This document shows, one piece after another, positions 37,030 through 48,216 of a stretch of 64,000 nucleotides of DNA. Numbering within the stretch: position 1 is the first letter of the stretch; every line of letters starts with the position of its first letter. The DNA is from Acanthaster planci (Eukaryota > Echinodermata > Asteroidea > Valvatida > Acanthasteridae). A program made the translations under genes and the position numbers. The notes below the pieces were generated by a model. The model saw only the letters and a program-made list of their open reading frames with translations, was not told where the DNA came from and did no database searches. The DNA lies in assembly GCF_001949145.1 (NCBI RefSeq), contig NW_019091358.1, positions 860,053 to 924,052 on the forward strand, written 5' to 3'.

Positions 37030-37083
37030 GTATCCGCTCCGAGCGGAACAAAAAGGGCGTTTTTTTGGTTCTCACCACATAGG
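37030..37083 (+). repeat. Fragment of the dispersed repeat family
   Basis: GTATCCGCTCCGAGCGGAA followed by AGGGCGTTTTTTTGGT and ACATAGGCG matches the sequence just before and at the start of the copy at 38633 (38581-38645). This suggests the family's true 5' end lies about 50 bases before the region shared with 23288-23727. Confidence 0.5.
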
Positions 37084-38580
37084 CGCGCCGTGAGAAGTGC
37101 AAGTATAATTGTGCGCGTTTGACACGGAGCACGCCGAGTACACGTAACTAATTTACTGCGGCATGTGTGGTCTTTGCGTACACGCAGAACGCGTGCAAGA
37201 ACCCGCTTGTAACCACCTGTCTTTCTTTCGCCGATTGGAGGTGCACTTCAGCTCGAGGCGGATAGAATTTTCTGAGAATGCATGACACTGATCTCTATAT
37301 AAAACATAGTAGTGGATGCACATAATGTACGCCAGCCACGCAGTTCAAGCTGCATTTTAAACAGTTTGGCCTGCTGATCTTTCTCAATGATGGTCGCTGA
37401 TATTTTAGTACAGCTCTGCGTGGTCCAGCTTTTCCACGTAAACAAACCCTTATTACCTATTTCCCTCAACAACTAGGTTTGAAATTTTTTATGGAAAAAA
37501 AATAGAAATCTTCTTACTTATAAAACATTTTCAAAATTCGTTCTTTGACAGTTACATTCACCCAAAGAATCCACTTGAAGCCTATTGTAATGTGACCACC
37601 ACATACCACAGTACACATTAGTTCAAATTTACATGTAATTTCACGCGTATGCACACATCGTAGCGAAGGCGACACAATAAAATAAAATAAAATGACTCAA
37701 CGACAGTGCCCGCATACGGGCCCATTCACCGATCAATGACTGTGCGCCATTTTACGGTCCCTCATAAACATGCAAAAATGAACATTAAGGAGCAAATTCG
37801 GCCAAGGGCCAGTAATTAACTTGTGTTTAGCACGTAGGCCTATGGTTCATTAACTGCACGAGTTCCATTTTAGGAACGCATACGTAGTAAGGGCCATGAG
37901 AATTCGTGCCAGGCAAGCAGCTGCTTTATTCCATGAAATTTACGTCTTATTTTACTCTTTGGAAGTAAAAATACGTACCCCAAAATATTTTCATGGTAAG
38001 TTAAGGCATTTTCCTTAAACGTATTTTGTGAAAATCGAGAAATTGTACTTGAGGGGTCAGGACTAGTAATTTATGTGTAAAGGCCTTTTTGGAGCAGTAG
38101 TTTGTTTACGTTTTGATATGATTCTTGAAAGCTTGAAACAAAGAATTCGAAGCCTCCCTGAAGTTTTCAAAAGTTGGCTGTGGTGGAGAAAGGTGTGAAG
38201 GTTAGATTTGCTGACAGTTTTTTGCTAGTTTTTTTCTCTTCCCAACCGGACGCTTTGCATATCTACCTAACTCAGCACCGATAGCACCGATTCCGTTCAT
38301 CCTGTATAATCGTACGGCCTTGCGAGCGTAAGAATTCAGCGATTCGAAACGAAAGACAAACACAAAAGTGCAGTAATTTACCATGAAATTTATTATTGAA
38401 GCCGAGGTCTATCTGTCATTATAACATTGCTAGGAAATGTTGAAAATCACGGTATATATCCCAAGTTTTACATGTACGATACATGCATGAACCACATGAA
38501 CATGTAAATCGGCTCGGACGCATAGTGTCCATGTACATGTACAAGCACGTCAGTTCGCGTTTAACAGGCTATTGGACACA

Positions 38581-39068
38581 GTATCCGCTCCGAGCGGAAA
38601 AGAGGGCGTGTTTTTTGGGTACTTGCCTTCAAACACATAGACGGGCAGCTCCTATTCAAATCAATGGCGGGGTACCGTAGCTGAGACGGCACCCGACTAA
38701 ATCCAAAATTGTGGGCAAATTCGCCCCTTGGTATAGGGAACTTACGCATAGTTGAAGAATTCCAGCCAAAACATTCTATGAAGCCATGTTTTTTATTGTA
38801 AAAAACCTCTATTTACTTAATCTGGCCTGTAGGGATTCCAAACAATGCGGTTGCAACATTTGAAAAGAAGAGCAGTACAGAAGAGCAAAAAAGGTGAACG
38901 CATTTTGAGAGCACATGTAAACAAATACAGGCAATGTAAGTGCGTTGCGCGTAATGCGTACTGGACGCGCTGCCATCCGTCGCCCCGCCTATTGTTTGCC
39001 CATACTTTTCAAAATCACGGTTTTACGCACAAGATCGGCGGTCTTTGCGTTTACGTTTATATATCTGT
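38581..39068 (+). repeat. Dispersed repeat, copy 2
   Basis: From 38633 this aligns with 23288-23727, and its first 50 bases align with 37030-37083. It contains the palindrome CGCTCCGAGCG near its left end. Terminal repeats were not recognised. Non-coding. Confidence 0.7.
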
Positions 39069-39687
39069 GGGGCGGATGCCGAGCACGGTACGTGGCTGGA
39101 TCGGTTTTGTACATGTAAAACACGTGGATTGCGCTGCTCAGAAGTGTTTAATTAAATAACTCATGAAAGTCGAACAAAAAAATCTAGCTATAGTTAAATT
39201 AATTGTATTTTGTGGTTTAGATTCTGGCCTGTCGTATGTAGTGTCTAATTTACCGGGGAAAAATCTGCACTTGAGAAAGTGAGTGGAGAAAAAGACCAAG
39301 AGATCGGCTGAAAATGGAAATCGATTGAAAAGGGAAATATAACCACTTTGAGGCTAAATTTCATATTTATGTAGCATTTCTTTTCATGATTCTGTGGTGA
39401 TGTATTCAGTCAAGCCTTTTAGAGCACAAAGAAATTCAATGTGATCGTTTAGTTAATTTTGTGTAAACCAAGTTTTCAAAGCGAGAAGGCTCAACAGAGG
39501 ATTGGCAAGTTGCTAAGGACAGTTCGGTATGGTTCACGAGGGTCTGGTCAAGCTTAACCGCCGCGCACAGACAAAGTCGTTAATTTCCCACACGTCGAAT
39601 GGGATTGAAACATATGTGTTGGTTCGTTATCAGTCATGTTTTGTGATCGTTTAATGGCTGACAAGCTTTATTTAGAAGTATTATATT

Positions 39688-39842
39688 TGTTATAACCAGG
39701 CCAAAATACTAATTTGGGAGTTGAAACACTGTTTAATTTTTTATACGTGTCACACTAGACGATAGCCATTTTGGAACACACAACTCGGTTTTCTAAGTTC
39801 AGAGGGCGCTATGTTAGTTAAAGCCTTATTAAAGATTCTACA
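39688..39842 (-). repeat. 3' LTR of the Gypsy element
   Basis: This 155-base LTR is the left copy on the plus strand, running from TGTTATAACCAGG to AAGATTCTACA. It aligns with 44187-44345 along its full length, with substitutions and a few indels. The GAGGGCGCTATG word is conserved in both. Confidence 0.9.
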
Positions 39843-40509
39843 ACTCCTCCCCATCAGTTAAACCTCATTTCCAGATTAAAAATTACTAGTGAAGGCATCA
39901 TCTTTTCTAAACTAGGCATCAGCTTGGATGGATATTGAATACTTGCATATTACAGGTTCCGTTATATAAACAAATGGCACTCATCGAGCAATATCCAAGG
40001 AATTCATGCAAGGATAATCACAAAATGAGTCCAGCCTGACATTTCAATCATTTCCAAGCAGAATACAAAATCTTCACTTTGAACTAGACCTTTTTTCCCT
40101 TTGAGCAACAAATCGTAACAATGTCGAACAGTGTGAACGATGGAATTAAACAATCTTAATAGTCCTAACAATGTTAACCTGGAAAACTATTCAGGTTTCT
40201 TCAGCAAGTGAATCCAAACAAATTAACAATGGCAAACTTTAACGGTACACGAAAATCATGCATTCAGTCTTTGAGTTCTAGTCAGTTACATATATCCTAG
40301 AACCAATATCGACAAAGTTTGTTATGTTCGCGTGAGACCGTCGAAGTTCTGGTATTGGTGGATTGTTCTCGGTCTTTCCAAGCTCCACTGGTTTCACCGG
40401 TTCCTCCATCCTGCCGGGACTAAGCTTACTTTTGTTAATCTCCTCCATCCTTGGCGCAGACGGAGGTGTAACGGGATCAAAGACGTGTGTCACAGGCACC
40501 CAGCGACGT

Positions 40510-41330
40510 CGGATCTAGTCTACCCGTTGGCATAAGACACCGCCATCCTCAAGCTGGATAGCGTTTATGCAAATTACCAATTGCAGCAGTGATGACACCA
40601 GCAATCCAACGCGGATCGGCGGCAAAGTTTTCAGAGTGGACTGCCTCTTGAGAGTTGAAGGTGCGTTGTTTGGCATGCTTGTCATATTGTTCCTTCTGCT
40701 TCTGCTAACTACTCGTTGGCAATACGACGGGTGGATGTTGGGTCTCATTGCATCGGGTCCGGTATGTAGCTCGCGTTTCATCAACATCTCTGCTGGAGAT
40801 AAGCCGGATGTGGTGTCACGCGGTATGTCATCAGAAGATGCGGCAGTTTGGTCTCCACCGTGCCCTCCGACATCCGGGTTTGAATGACTGCACCGCCCTT
40901 TCTGCCAGACCATTTGATGACGGGTGAAATGGACCAGACCTCACATGTTTGATGGCATCCATCTGCTGAACTTCTCGAGTTCAGCACTAGGTGAAGTTGG
41001 TGCCGTTATCAGTGACAATAATTTACGGCAGTACATTCTGTGTGTTGCGAAGGTCTGACGAAGCCGTTCTACTGTGCTTTGAGATGTCGTCGTGTGCATA
41101 GCATGGATATCTTGCCATTTACTATGCGCATCCACTATGACAAGAAACACCTGGCCCATAAATGGACCAGCATAGTCCAAGTGCAAGCACCACCATGGAC
41201 GACTTGGCCACTCCCGTGGGTGGAGTAGAGCAACGGATGGCGATTTTCGCGAGGCTTTACAGAATGGGCATTGCTTGGTCTTGTCCTCAAGATCTTTGTT
41301 TATGCCTGGCCACAAAACGTTAACTACGAG
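40510..41330 (-). pseudogene. Gypsy integrase remnant
   Basis: Minus-strand frames give a zinc-binding segment (CPFC), the core with HLDYAGPF and VDAHSKW, and after frameshifts a late TYRVTPH block with SPAEML further on. These correspond to the integrase of Mag-type elements that insert cDNA into the genome. The copy is broken by several stops and cannot be functional. Confidence 0.85.
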
Positions 41331-41549
41331 CGAGTGATTTCATACGAGAGATATCAGGGTGGGATTCATATAGCTCTACAATGATCTGTGCTCGGCCTTT
41401 CGGAGGGATGACTACTCATGACCCCCACAACTTGCAGTCATCTTGCACGCTTAACTCCTATGAGCGTCAAGCATGTGGCTTCAGTCCGTGGTCCAGACAG
41501 TCTTGTAGCCAACCATTCATAACGTCAATACGTGTGCGTGCCAAGATTG

Positions 41550-41960
41550 GATCTCTACCGGTGCATGGAGAGGCAAATTTTATCTGGACTGACCGCGGTG
41601 GATTCAAGACGATCCATGATCATGACATAGTCTACTGGAACTGGGGTACAGTTGATGATAACCGGCAGTGGCAATCTGCTTAAGCCATCGGCATTGCTAT
41701 TCAGGTGTCCTGGTTTGCACACCAATTGATGGTCGTAAGCTGCCAGCATAAGGGCCCAACGTTGAATTCTGGCCCCATGAGGGACACTGCTCACTCCTCA
41801 CTGAACGACCTTAGCAGTGGTTTGTGATCAGTAGCAATCTCAAACGACGACCGTACACATACTGGTGAAATTTCTTCACTACTAGTCCCTCCTTATCCAG
41901 CTGTGAATGGTTTCACTCTGGCGGAGACAATGACCACGAGGCGTAAGCCACTGGGTGCTC
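41550..41960 (-). pseudogene. Gypsy RNase H remnant
   Basis: The minus-strand frame 41555-41794 contains ARIQRWALMLAAYDHQLVC and then HLNSNADGLSRLPLP, the end of the Gypsy RNase H domain (the ADxLSRLP signature). The upstream part is frameshifted. Confidence 0.85.
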
Positions 41961-42299
41961 GGAGGCATGCAATGGGTACTAGCACGGCGCCCACACCGTA
42001 CGGGCTGGCATCATAGGATAATTCTGACGGTTTAATGCATGGGTCATAGTGCACGAGCACTCTGGCTGAAATCAGTTATTCCATCAAAGCTCGGGACGAT
42101 CCTCATGTACCGGCTTCCATGACCAACTGATTTTTTTTCAGGGGTAGTGCGTGTAGTGACCCTAGAACTGATGAGAGATTTGGCAAGAAGCGGTCATAAT
42201 AGTCCAAGAGTCCCAGGTAGGACTTCAACTCTGTCACATTACCTGCTACTAGTGCATACCGTACTACTCAAACCTTCTCTGCTGGAGGATGCAAGCCTG

Positions 42300-42750
42300 C
42301 TGCATTGATACAATAGCCAAACTATACCACCTCTGCGGCGAGGAATATGCATCCTGACGGAGTCCTGCACTCTAGAGGCGACCCAGGACCTTGTTGACAT
42401 TTGCGACGTGCTCTGCATCAGTCCTGCCAGTTTACTAGCACGTCGTCAATGAATGCTGCTGCATAAGGTACGTCTGCCAAAAGACTTCCATTTGTCCGTT
42501 GGAAGATTGCAGGTGCAGCAGATACACTAAAGGGCATGCGCGTGTACTGAAATAGCCCCTTGTGTGTGTTGATAGTAGGAGTTCGCGTGACTTCCCATCG
42601 AGTTCAAGCTGAAGGCAGGCATGACTGAGATCTAGCTTTCTGAATGGCTTCCACCGGACATGGCTGTAACAGGTCCTCAACCTCAGGTCCGCGAGGTAAC
42701 GGGTATCAGTCTTTGCTGACTGATTTACTGTGGTTTTTGTAGTCACCCCA
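42300..42750 (-). pseudogene. Gypsy reverse transcriptase remnant
   Basis: The minus strand shows KLDLSHACLQLELD, then an interrupted palm region, and FIDDVLV around 42430-42445, which carries the two catalytic aspartates. Frames change several times between these motifs. Confidence 0.85.
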
Positions 42751-42845
42751 GATCAGTGGTATACCGGACTCTTTCATCATGGGTCCAATGGGGGATGCCC
42801 AACGAGAGAATGTCACTGGTTCAAGTTCATCTTCGACCTATTGTT

Positions 42846-43300
42846 TCATGGCGAAGGGTACCAGTCTGGCTTTACTGATAGTTGACTTTGCATCACACTG
42901 ATGTGTACCTGGTGACCTTTAGGTTTAGCAAGTTCATCTCGAAACAAGTTGTTGTACTGTCCAGTGATGTCAGTGGGGACTGTTATATGGTTCACCTGAC
43001 GAATTGTGTGCCATGCTAACTGAAGACGGCGGAGCCAGTCCCGGCCGAGGAGATTTGGTCCCTTCTCTAGCACGATAAGAAGTGGGAATTGAGAATTTGG
43101 GTGGTTGTGCTCAACTCCAACAGTGCAACTACCAACTTCTGGTATTTTCTGCCCAGTGTATGTGCGCAATTCAATGTCTGTGTTCTTGCATTGGATCGGT
43201 TTGTTGTCGACAAATACTGACTAGAAGGCGTTTTCATTGAGGATGGAAACCAAAGCGCCAGGAGCGTCGATTTCCTCGATCACAGATTTGCCATTAATTG
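42846..43300 (-). pseudogene. Gypsy protease to RT junction remnant
   Basis: The frame 42846-43169 reads YTGQKIPEVGSC and later GPNLLGRDWL, the conserved link between the aspartic protease and reverse transcriptase of Mag-type elements. The protease active-site region upstream is degraded. Confidence 0.7.
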
Positions 43301-43309
43301 ACAGAGTTA

Positions 43310-44160
43310 CTAGTAACGGAGACTCTTTTGTCTGTGATGTCTTATGGATAGTGTAGTTTGAAGGCTGTTCACTCTCATCCACACCTTTCTTCTATGTATT
43401 GTGGTGCAACTGTTTTGATATCGATGTAGGGGGGGGGTTATTGCTCCAACACACCTTGGCCAAATGGCAGGTGTATGAGCGAGCTCGACAGTTCCGTGAT
43501 GAGTAGTCCGTTCGCCCACAGCGATAGCATTTGCGAGATCCATTTGACTTCCCATGCGCTTGAGTTTAGCTTGTGGCCTCCCTCTTCCCTTCCTCTGGGC
43601 TTTTGCATTGCCGACTTTGTGCGCCTTATGTTGTTGGGGAAGTAGGGGACGCCCGGTACTTGAATGATGCTGAATATCCTTAGCATTCTTGGCAGACAGC
43701 TCCACAGCTTGAGCTATTTCCCAAGCTTTATCAAACTTGATGGTGGATTCAGACAACAGTCTACGTTGAATCTGATCATCATTGATAGCGCACACCAAGC
43801 AATCACGTAACATGTCACAGTGTTGCGCAAGGTGACGTGGTGCTGCAGTGAACTGAGAAATGGTTGCCTCACTTTCGAGTTAAACTTATTCTTTCCACTA
43901 TGACAGATGGCTTTGGGCTGACATGATTCTTAGTGATTGAAATTAACTTTTCAAATGTCTTCTCACCTGGCTTGTCCGGCACCACTAAGCTAGCGATCAG
44001 CGTGAATGTTGTCGGCCCACAAACATTCAATAGCACAGCTTGCTTTTTACCATGTGTTTTCACATCATTAGTTTTGCTTCGAAAAACTGTCATATGGTCT
44101 ACATAGACCCGCAGCCGCCACGTCTCCTACTCAGGCTGAAACTCTCCAATGTTACCGAAG
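43310..44160 (-). pseudogene. Gypsy gag remnant with zinc knuckle
   Basis: The frame 43310-43813 gives a capsid-like end (LRDCLVCAINDDQIQRRLL) and a basic linker. A zinc-knuckle-like CYRCGR..YSSRNC follows near 43480-43535 in a shifted frame; the usual His of the knuckle is Tyr. The 5' part (43869-44093) is open but diverged. Confidence 0.75.
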
Positions 44161-44186
44161 GTATTCATTCCATTCTCGTCGCCAAT

Positions 44187-44345
44187 TGTTGTAACCAGGC
44201 CAAAACATACACCTGGGAGTTAAAACACTGTTTAATTCTTACGTGTCACACTGGACGGTAGCCAAGTTCCAACACACAACTCGGCTCCTGAAGTTCCAAC
44301 AAGAGAGGGCGCTATGACAGTTTAAGCGGTATCAAAGATACTACA
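44187..44345 (-). repeat. 5' LTR of the Gypsy element
   Basis: This 159-base LTR is the right copy on the plus strand, from TGTTGTAACCAGG to AAGATACTACA, followed by the target duplication ATATT at 44346-44350. Confidence 0.9.
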
Positions 44346-44809
44346 ATATTAAAGCCACCCTTGGAAGTAAATGCCAGTTATCGCCGCGTCTTATCCTTTT
44401 TTTGGATTAAAAAAAGGAAACAAAGCCAAACCATGGAAAGACACTTTACATAATCCATTCGGCATGGGTGAATCTGATATGTGTGAGATGGAAAAATTGT
44501 TTCGCAGGGAAAACAGATCGCATCTCGCATGAAAAATCAATTCAGGATATGCGCATATTCTGGGCTAGAATTGTGTATTCGTCTGCTCTTCAATATTTTT
44601 TTTTTGTAGATTTTCTCATTTTGTTTTCTTTTAATGGAGTCTGTATTTCAACGATTATCTCACTCAATCGATGTACAAGCCCTCTCAGGTGACTGTTAAT
44701 AACTTGTGTGGGCCTCCTGAATTTTTTTTAACAGTGTTTGTTTTGCTCGTTCATCTGGCATCTTGCGTGTCCTATTTCTTCGCTGTTATTTCGTTTCTTT
44801 CTTCCAAAG

Positions 44810-44934
44810 CTTGTTCCGTGAATTGGCAGACAGGAAGTCGCTCGTACACGTTTTTCATCTTCGTCATGATCTTGGTGCTACCTCTGTCCATCATTGTCTT
44901 CTCGTACAGCCAAGTACTTGTGACTGTCAAGAAG
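44810..44934 (+). CDS. Opsin A exon 3 (extracellular loop 2 to TM5)
   Basis: The exon follows a pyrimidine-rich acceptor ending TTCCAAAG. Its first two bases complete Ser178. It then gives CSVNWQTGSRSY, with Cys179 equivalent to Cys187 (disulphide with Cys102), followed by TM5 (about 190-212) and the start of intracellular loop 3 ending VTVKK. The EGxGTxCSVNW wording over the exon 2/3 junction is typical of OPN3/TMT opsins. The exon ends on a complete Lys codon (phase 0) before GTAATG, as in other c-opsins. The open frame extends upstream, but those residues do not fit an opsin. Confidence 0.92.
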
Positions 44935-46693
44935 GTAATGCAGTGGCGTAAATCTCTGCCGTTGACGGGGAATGGGGGATGACTTAATTAAAACAAAATT
45001 GTGTGGCTGTGTCAATTCGTGAAGCGAGGGATGGGGTGGAGGGGGGAATTGGTGCCGTTCATGACAGAATGTAGAGCTTCTGTGTAATTTTTCTCCGTTT
45101 TTTAGCACTGTTGAACGTATTTGGATGTTGTGAAGTTCCATTCCAGAAGTACCTCAAATCTTCCTGAAAGGGGGGGGGAATAGCCCAGCCCCCTGGTTAA
45201 ATGTGTGTGGGCGGAGGAGTATACACTCTCCCCCCCAGGCTTTACTGCTCAGAGATAACACATTTGCTTACAGTCCAGTGCGTAAGTACTTGAGGTTGTT
45301 ATTACTTGGCATTATTGACAAAAGTGTGTAATAACACAACCTTGTGGATGGAAATTGCTTTTGCCGGTAAGTGGTCCTTCAAAAACAAAACCAGGAAGTC
45401 CAGATTTAGAATATTTCTTGCTTTGATATGAGTTAAATTTCCAAATAAATCTGTGATCTTAAAGTGTTCCTGTCGATTTCACAAGTGCTGCACCATTGAT
45501 ATACATTGGCATACACTGATTTACCTAAAGGTTTTCAGCTATTTGATATAAAACATCGTTATGGAAATTACAAACATGGTTTATATAAGAAAAGGACAAA
45601 TTTTGCTGATATAAGAAAAAGACAAAATTTGTTGATATAAGAAAAAGACAAATTTTATCGGAGGGGTAAAATTAGTGGTAATATTATCCAATGAAAATAA
45701 AGAATTTCTGATCTTGCGCCCCGCCCTAAAAAAATCCCCTTACACTGAATGATGTTGATGTCATGGCGTCACGTAAAGAACAACCTTGCCACGCGTCTCC
45801 ATGCAACACGTTCAACTTTCGCCTTTTGTTGTGTAGACTTGAGTCGGCAATTGCAGATTTTGAAGTTTCTGAGGCGATTTTGTAGCCGATGCTTGGGATT
45901 GCTGTATATTTCAGCCGAGGTGCTTCCAGTATTCCAAACTCTTCGTGGAGCGTTTTCTCGTAATCATCGGCTGTAAAATGGTCACTGCTCGTTTGCCCTG
46001 GTCAAGCGCACTTTTTCTGTCCAGATTTTCTGTAATGCCATGTCTTTGGGGAACCTGTGCAGGCGTACACCGTCCTTTGGTGTATTGCTGCATCCTGCAA
46101 TTATACATCTAGTCGGCATTGTTGCTTGCCATGGCCAAATTGCAAGGATTTTTTTTGGCACGATACCTCGGCAAGAATTCAGTCAGTCCACACGTAACGC
46201 CGGGTCAGTGACGCCTACTTTGAAAATCGGATTCTTTACGTGACGTCATTGTATGATGCATTACATCATTCTTTCAAGGTTTTCGATGGGGAAAGTGGGG
46301 GGCACGAAAAATGCTGAAAAAATCGTCAAAATCAGCCAAACCGATGGAAATAAACGAAAACGGACACAGTTCTTGTTTTTGTATTCAATACAGGTTTATT
46401 TAACACAGTAATGGTTCTGAATAGCAGAAAACCTTTACGTCTCCTCGCCTTATTATCGGATGCTGTTGGTTTATGCTACTCTTCAAAAATACATCGTTCC
46501 TATCAACGTCATTTGTTCTGAACACTATTTAGTTCCATGCTTCTTTTACGTGAAGATCAAATTAGACCAAACCAACAAAAATTGTTACTAATGACTATGA
46601 GGAAACTACTTCTCCCCGTGCCTGGCAAAAAATGATGTTGCATTTCTATGTACAAATGACTATTTCCTCGTTTTTTCCCTTGTTACTCCACAG
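44935..46693 (+). other. Opsin A intron 3 (1.76 kb)
   Basis: This is a phase 0 intron from GTAATG to TTACTCCACAG. It contains poly-G/poly-C runs near 45170 and 45232 and a three-unit 26-bp minisatellite at 45583-45660. No gene was seen. Confidence 0.8.
45583..45660 (+). repeat. 26-bp minisatellite, three units
   Basis: Three head-to-tail units of exactly 26 bases start at 45583, 45609 and 45635. The shared part is ATATAAGAAAARGACAAA; the last bases vary (TTTTGCTG, ATTTGTTG, TTTTATCG). Confidence 0.85.
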
Positions 46694-46933
46694 ATGGCCA
46701 AGTGCCAGGTTGGCAACCGGCGGTTCAGGCGAGCGGACAAGAAAGTTACCATCATGGTCGTGGTGATGATGATCACATTCATGGTATCCTGGAGTCCTTA
46801 TGCTATCCTGGCGCTGTACTCTGCGTTTGGTAACAGTGCATACCTTCCGCCACTAGTCACCACTTTACCCGCCATGTTCGCCAAAGCATCAACTGCCTAC
46901 AATCCGGTTATTTATTTTCTTCTCCACGACAAG
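46694..46933 (+). CDS. Opsin A exon 4 (loop 3, TM6, TM7 with retinal lysine)
   Basis: The exon starts in phase 0 after TTACTCCACAG and encodes residues 220-299. It holds the basic end of loop 3, TM6 with VSWSPYA (Trp252 is equivalent to Trp265), and TM7 with MFAKASTAYNPVIYF. Lys283 is equivalent to Lys296, which binds retinal as a Schiff base, and NPVIY (289-293) is the NPxxY motif. The tripeptide that is usually NKQ in vertebrate visual opsins is HDK (297-299). The exon ends at AAG|GTACAT, exactly where bovine rhodopsin intron 4 lies. Reading through the donor would give a different tail to 47098, which lacks helix 8. Confidence 0.95.
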
Positions 46934-47994
46934 GTACATCTACATCACGATTTTTACCGCACGACCCTCATCACATTGTCTCAGCACCATGTGTTTGCCG
47001 CTACTCCTAAAGAACGTATCTCTTTTCTTTTTACCACCGTCCTCAATGGGGAGCTGATGAGGGCTGGTGTCTTTCATAAAATTTTGTCCAAGTATTGATC
47101 TCAAGAAGCTTACGGGGAGCCTAAGATGCCATTTCAATTTATGCACGTCATCCTGAACGCGGTGCCATGTTTGTTCAGGAAAACGCTACGAGTGAAGATT
47201 ATATACGCACCTCGCTTTTATCAGCGTGCTTCGGGATTTCTTCGAGGTCCTTTTTAAGTTTTGAAAACTCAACTTAGAACCGTTGGTTTTAAAGATACCT
47301 AATCTCAAGCTGCCTCTTGGCAGTGCGTTTATACCACACAGAACTATTTTTTAAAGGTTCCATGCGATAAGTTTTTCGTCGACATTGTTTTTCAACTTTA
47401 TACTCTTTTCCAATTTTCAGTGTAATGGGGGTAAAATTGATTGAACACTGCATTTTTAACCGTTTACAAATTATTTACGTTTTACGGACAAATTGTTGCT
47501 ATGATGTCATAGGGGAAGATACTGTTGAGTTTGAATGTTTGAAAGCATTTCCTGAGAAAGGGTTGTTCGTTTATTTTTTGGGAGGTACTTACACAACAGT
47601 GCATCACCAAAGAAAAGGAAGTTTAGGACAGCGAAGTATGAAAATCCAGCAATTCTTTTTTTCACAAATCAGCGAAATGTTGAGGTTTTCTCTGTGGAAT
47701 GACATCACATTTATTTCACACATATGGGAAATCGCATCAGATAAACAAGCAAAGAGGCACCGCACTAACAGTAACTTTTTAAATAGCTAAAAAAATAAAT
47801 TAATTGGACAAGGTGTATTTTCAAGAGGAGTGGTAAACAAAATTGTATTGCCTGGACTCGTAACGTAAACATCGCATATATCTTGAATAATGACATCAAT
47901 ACTGGCGTCGAAACATTAAACTCTCCTGTTACAAATTTTCACATCAATGTCATTTCGACTAGTTGAGTAGCGTATCCCTACCTATTTGTTACAG
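46934..47994 (+). other. Opsin A intron 4 (1.06 kb)
   Basis: This is a phase 0 intron from GTACAT to CTATTTGTTACAG. The 121-codon open frame at 47425-47790 starts at an ATG but shows no domain and lies wholly inside the intron; I do not call it a gene. Confidence 0.75.
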
Positions 47995-48216
47995 TTCAGG
48001 GAAGCTCTCTGCTACTTACTAACCTGCAGGAGGTTTGAAAGAAACCTTGCGATCGGCCCCACAACCAACCCGTGTAAGAACAATGCCATCCTACCGAGCA
48101 CACTGAGGGCAAAACTGGGATTCCCTTTACGAGCCAAGTCTAAAGGCGGGGAAGAGAAGCTGCAAGCGGTAGGAAGCGTGCGTGCATCCCTTCATCCTCC
48201 TGGAGCAACGGTATAA
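47995..48216 (+). CDS. Opsin A exon 5 (helix 8 and C-terminal tail)
   Basis: The exon starts in phase 0 after TTGTTACAG and gives FREALCYLLTC, the amphipathic helix 8 that directly follows HDK. Cys305 and Cys310 are possible palmitoylation sites. A basic tail of about 60 residues with several Ser/Thr follows and ends at TAA (48214-48216), for a total of 372 aa. The FR start after the TM7 exon is the same junction as in bovine rhodopsin (NKQ|FRNC), which is strong support for this otherwise unconserved exon. The 3' UTR has ATTAAA at 48351 as a weak possible polyadenylation signal. Confidence 0.9.
   Translation, partial: FREALCYLLTCRRFERNLAIGPTTNPCKNNAILPSTLRAKLGFPLRAKSKGGEEKLQAVGSVRASLHPPGATV

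Larger units (their letters stand above)
39688..44345 (-). mobile_element. Ty3/Gypsy LTR retrotransposon, Mag-like, degraded
   Basis: This complete but dead element of 4.66 kb lies antisense in opsin A intron 2. It has two short LTRs (39688-39842 and 44187-44345) that begin TGTT and end TACA, and a 5-bp target duplication ATATT (39683-39687 and 44346-44350). On the minus strand the primer site ATTGGCGACGAGAATGG lies directly after the 5' LTR (44170-44186); it resembles the tRNA-Ser-type site of Mag elements. A purine-rich tract (GATGGGGAGGAG) lies just before the 3' LTR. The internal order is gag, protease, reverse transcriptase, RNase H, integrase, with many stops and frameshifts. The LTRs differ at many positions, so the insertion is old. 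Confidence 0.92.
30543..44809 (+). other. Opsin A intron 2 (14.3 kb), transposon-rich
   Basis: This is a phase 1 intron from GTAAGA to TTCTTTCTTCCAAAG. It is by far the longest intron of the gene and contains, in order, a TIR element with a nested hAT element (30588-32123), a hairpin MITE (33925-34093), another MITE (36129-36257), a fragment and a full copy of a dispersed repeat (37030-37083, 38633-39068) and a complete minus-strand Gypsy element (39688-44345). A 13-base inverted repeat (AGTTCGTGAAAAC...GTTTTCACGAACT) is at 32574-32605 and another hairpin at 34860-34904. No host exon besides those of opsin A was recognised. Confidence 0.85.

Noticed and set aside
44671-44809. Upstream open extension of opsin A exon 3
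   Set aside because: The residues do not align with opsin loop 2, whereas splicing at 44809/44810 gives the expected EGAGTSCSVNW.
45583-45660. Regular repeats considered as a CRISPR array
   Set aside because: Head-to-tail 26-bp units without spacers in an animal intron: a minisatellite.
46934-47098. Read-through of opsin A exon 4 as the true C-terminus
   Set aside because: The sequence after the donor lacks helix 8, whereas exon 5 at 47995 supplies FREALC in phase at the conserved intron position.
47425-47790. 121-codon open frame with ATG in opsin A intron 4
   Set aside because: No domain, and inside a well-supported intron.
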